Source: Hypericum androsaemum (Eukaryota > Streptophyta > Magnoliopsida > Malpighiales > Hypericaceae). From it: DNA of 64,000 nt. Location: positions 15,062,671-15,126,670 of the forward strand of contig OZ023183.1 of NCBI GenBank assembly GCA_963995505.1, in the 5' to 3' direction. Shown here piece by piece: positions 63,060-64,000 of this stretch. How positions within the stretch are numbered: position 1 is the first letter of the stretch; each line of letters opens with the position of its first letter. The notes under the pieces were generated by a model. The model was not told the origin of the DNA, searched no databases, and saw only the letters and a list, made by a program, of their open reading frames with translations. The position numbers were made by a program, and so were the translations under genes.

Positions 63060-64000
63060 TTAAAAGAGGTGGTGGTGCTTCTTTCCATGAGCCTCCTCAT
63101 CTTCTTCCCTGGCCTCCTTCCTCTCATGTTTCTCATGGAACGCGTAACCACCGGAACCGACCGCCGCGGCCGCGGCGATCTCCTCCTCAATCTTGTGCCT
63201 GTGGGCGTGCTCTGGGTCCTTCTTAGACTCATGCTTCTCATACTACGTACAATAACAAGGAGGAGAAAAGTCGATACTTGAATTGGTTGATCCATCGTTC
63301 AGCATATCACAAAAATTTACTAATCCATTTTCGAACACGAAAGCTAACTTATTTAGCCATATTCAAATTCACGAAGTTATTTAAGAGACTGTAACTCCTA
63401 GCCACTTACTAAATTCAAAATCTTTGTCAATAAATAAAAAAATCACCGATCTTGGTGGGTAAGATTTAATGAACATTTTACCCTTGAGCCGAAATGATGT
63501 ATAAGTTTGTTCGTTTGGTGCATATTTAATTAATTTATGTTTGCTTCGGCGAAATGTGATTACGAACATTATAATATAATTATTTACTATTTAAGTAATT
63601 TATTTTTGAATAAATAAAATTTTATTTGTTAAAAAAAATATTTACCAAAGCATAAGCACCGGCAGCCGCAGCACCGAACTCTCCGACACGCTCACGATTT
63701 TTGTGCTGCTTCTCCTCCCTCTCATAGTCGGGCTCCGGTGGACGTTCGGAGTAGGACTCCTGCGGGGGAGCGCCGTATCCACCGGAGTAGGACTCCGGCC
63801 GGGGAGCGCCGTATCCACCGGAGTAAGACTCCTGCGGAGGAGCGCCGTACCCGCCGGAGTAAGACTCCTGCGGAGGAGCGCCGTACCCGCCGGAGTAAGA
63901 CTCCTGCTGAGGAGCGCCGTACCCGCCGGAGTAGGAATCCGGCGGGGGAGCGCCGTATCCACCGGTCTGGGAGTACTCTGTCGTCTCACCGTAGATGGTC
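63060..64000 (-). CDS. ASR: ASR protein with tandem [12 protein letters not shown] repeats (5' end outside window)
   Basis: Exon 2 (63242-63060) encodes [20 protein letters not shown] through a normal [10 protein letters not shown] end. Exon 1 (from beyond 64000 to 63646) encodes a Tyr/Gly/Pro-rich stretch, then [20 protein letters not shown] and GAYAL, where the family intron falls (402 bp here). Before the ASR domain come six consecutive 12-residue units of the type [12 protein letters not shown] (63963-63748), coded by a 36-bp tandem repeat. The start codon lies past the window end, so at least 178 residues are present. The normal C-terminus and clean frame suggest a working gene. It is paired with the ASR gene 5.7 kb away on the same strand. 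Confidence 0.9.
63748..63963 (-). repeat. 36-bp coding tandem repeat, six units
   Basis: Six in-frame units coding GGYGAPP(Q/P)(E/D)SYS. Units 3 and 4 are nearly identical and the outer ones carry changes such as APQQ and APRP. The unit is a multiple of three, so copy-number changes keep the frame. Confidence 0.92.

Overview
This is nuclear DNA from a flowering plant, most likely a eudicot. The spacers are AT-rich, the protein genes carry many short GT-AG introns, and plant-type transposons are abundant (Ty1/copia and probable Ty3/gypsy LTRs, PIF/Harbinger, MULE/FAR1, an Emigrant-like mariner MITE, hAT-like remnants). The species cannot be named from the sequence alone. There are no bacterial features, no CRISPR array, and I recognised no tRNA or rRNA gene.

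Seven protein genes can be read. They are: an eIF5B translation GTPase paralog with a rebuilt N-terminus (9639-13771, +); a vacuolar iron transporter-like (VTL) gene (16857-17489, -); a group I bZIP transcription factor of the VIP1/RF2a type (27428-32680, +); a PLP-dependent serine decarboxylase (33894-36245, -); a polypyrimidine tract-binding protein homolog of the PTB3 type with 14 coding exons, one of only 14 nt (47864-54177, -); and two tandem ASR (ABA/stress/ripening) genes (56611-57401, -, and 63060-beyond 64000, -). Joining the exons at canonical splice sites (one GC-AG) gives uninterrupted frames of 986, 210, 345, 465, 436 and 140 residues; the last gene runs off the window.

The rest is mobile-element territory. 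Positions 1-2409 are the 3' end of a decayed copia element. Three non-autonomous MULE-type elements of about 1.0-1.25 kb (3223-4248, 15403-16452, 19677-20925) share long terminal inverted repeats; one has a perfect 9-bp target duplication. A nearly complete Harbinger transposon (5380-8788, TAA duplication) sits inside an older hAT-like repeat, and a deletion derivative of it lies at 61488-61865. An Emigrant-like MITE ends 200 bp before the bZIP start codon.

The most remarkable structure is a roughly 9.4 kb palindrome at 37650-47045. Two arms of about 3.75 kb each carry the same truncated FAR1/MULE transposase gene head to head around a 64-bp spacer. A 1.8 kb solo LTR later entered only the left arm. 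Architecturally it resembles Mu killer of maize, an inverted duplication of a truncated MuDR that silences its parent through hairpin RNA. Whether this locus is transcribed cannot be seen here.

The genes do not form a pathway. The ASR pair is a local tandem family. The other genes are unrelated neighbours separated by transposon-rich spacers.
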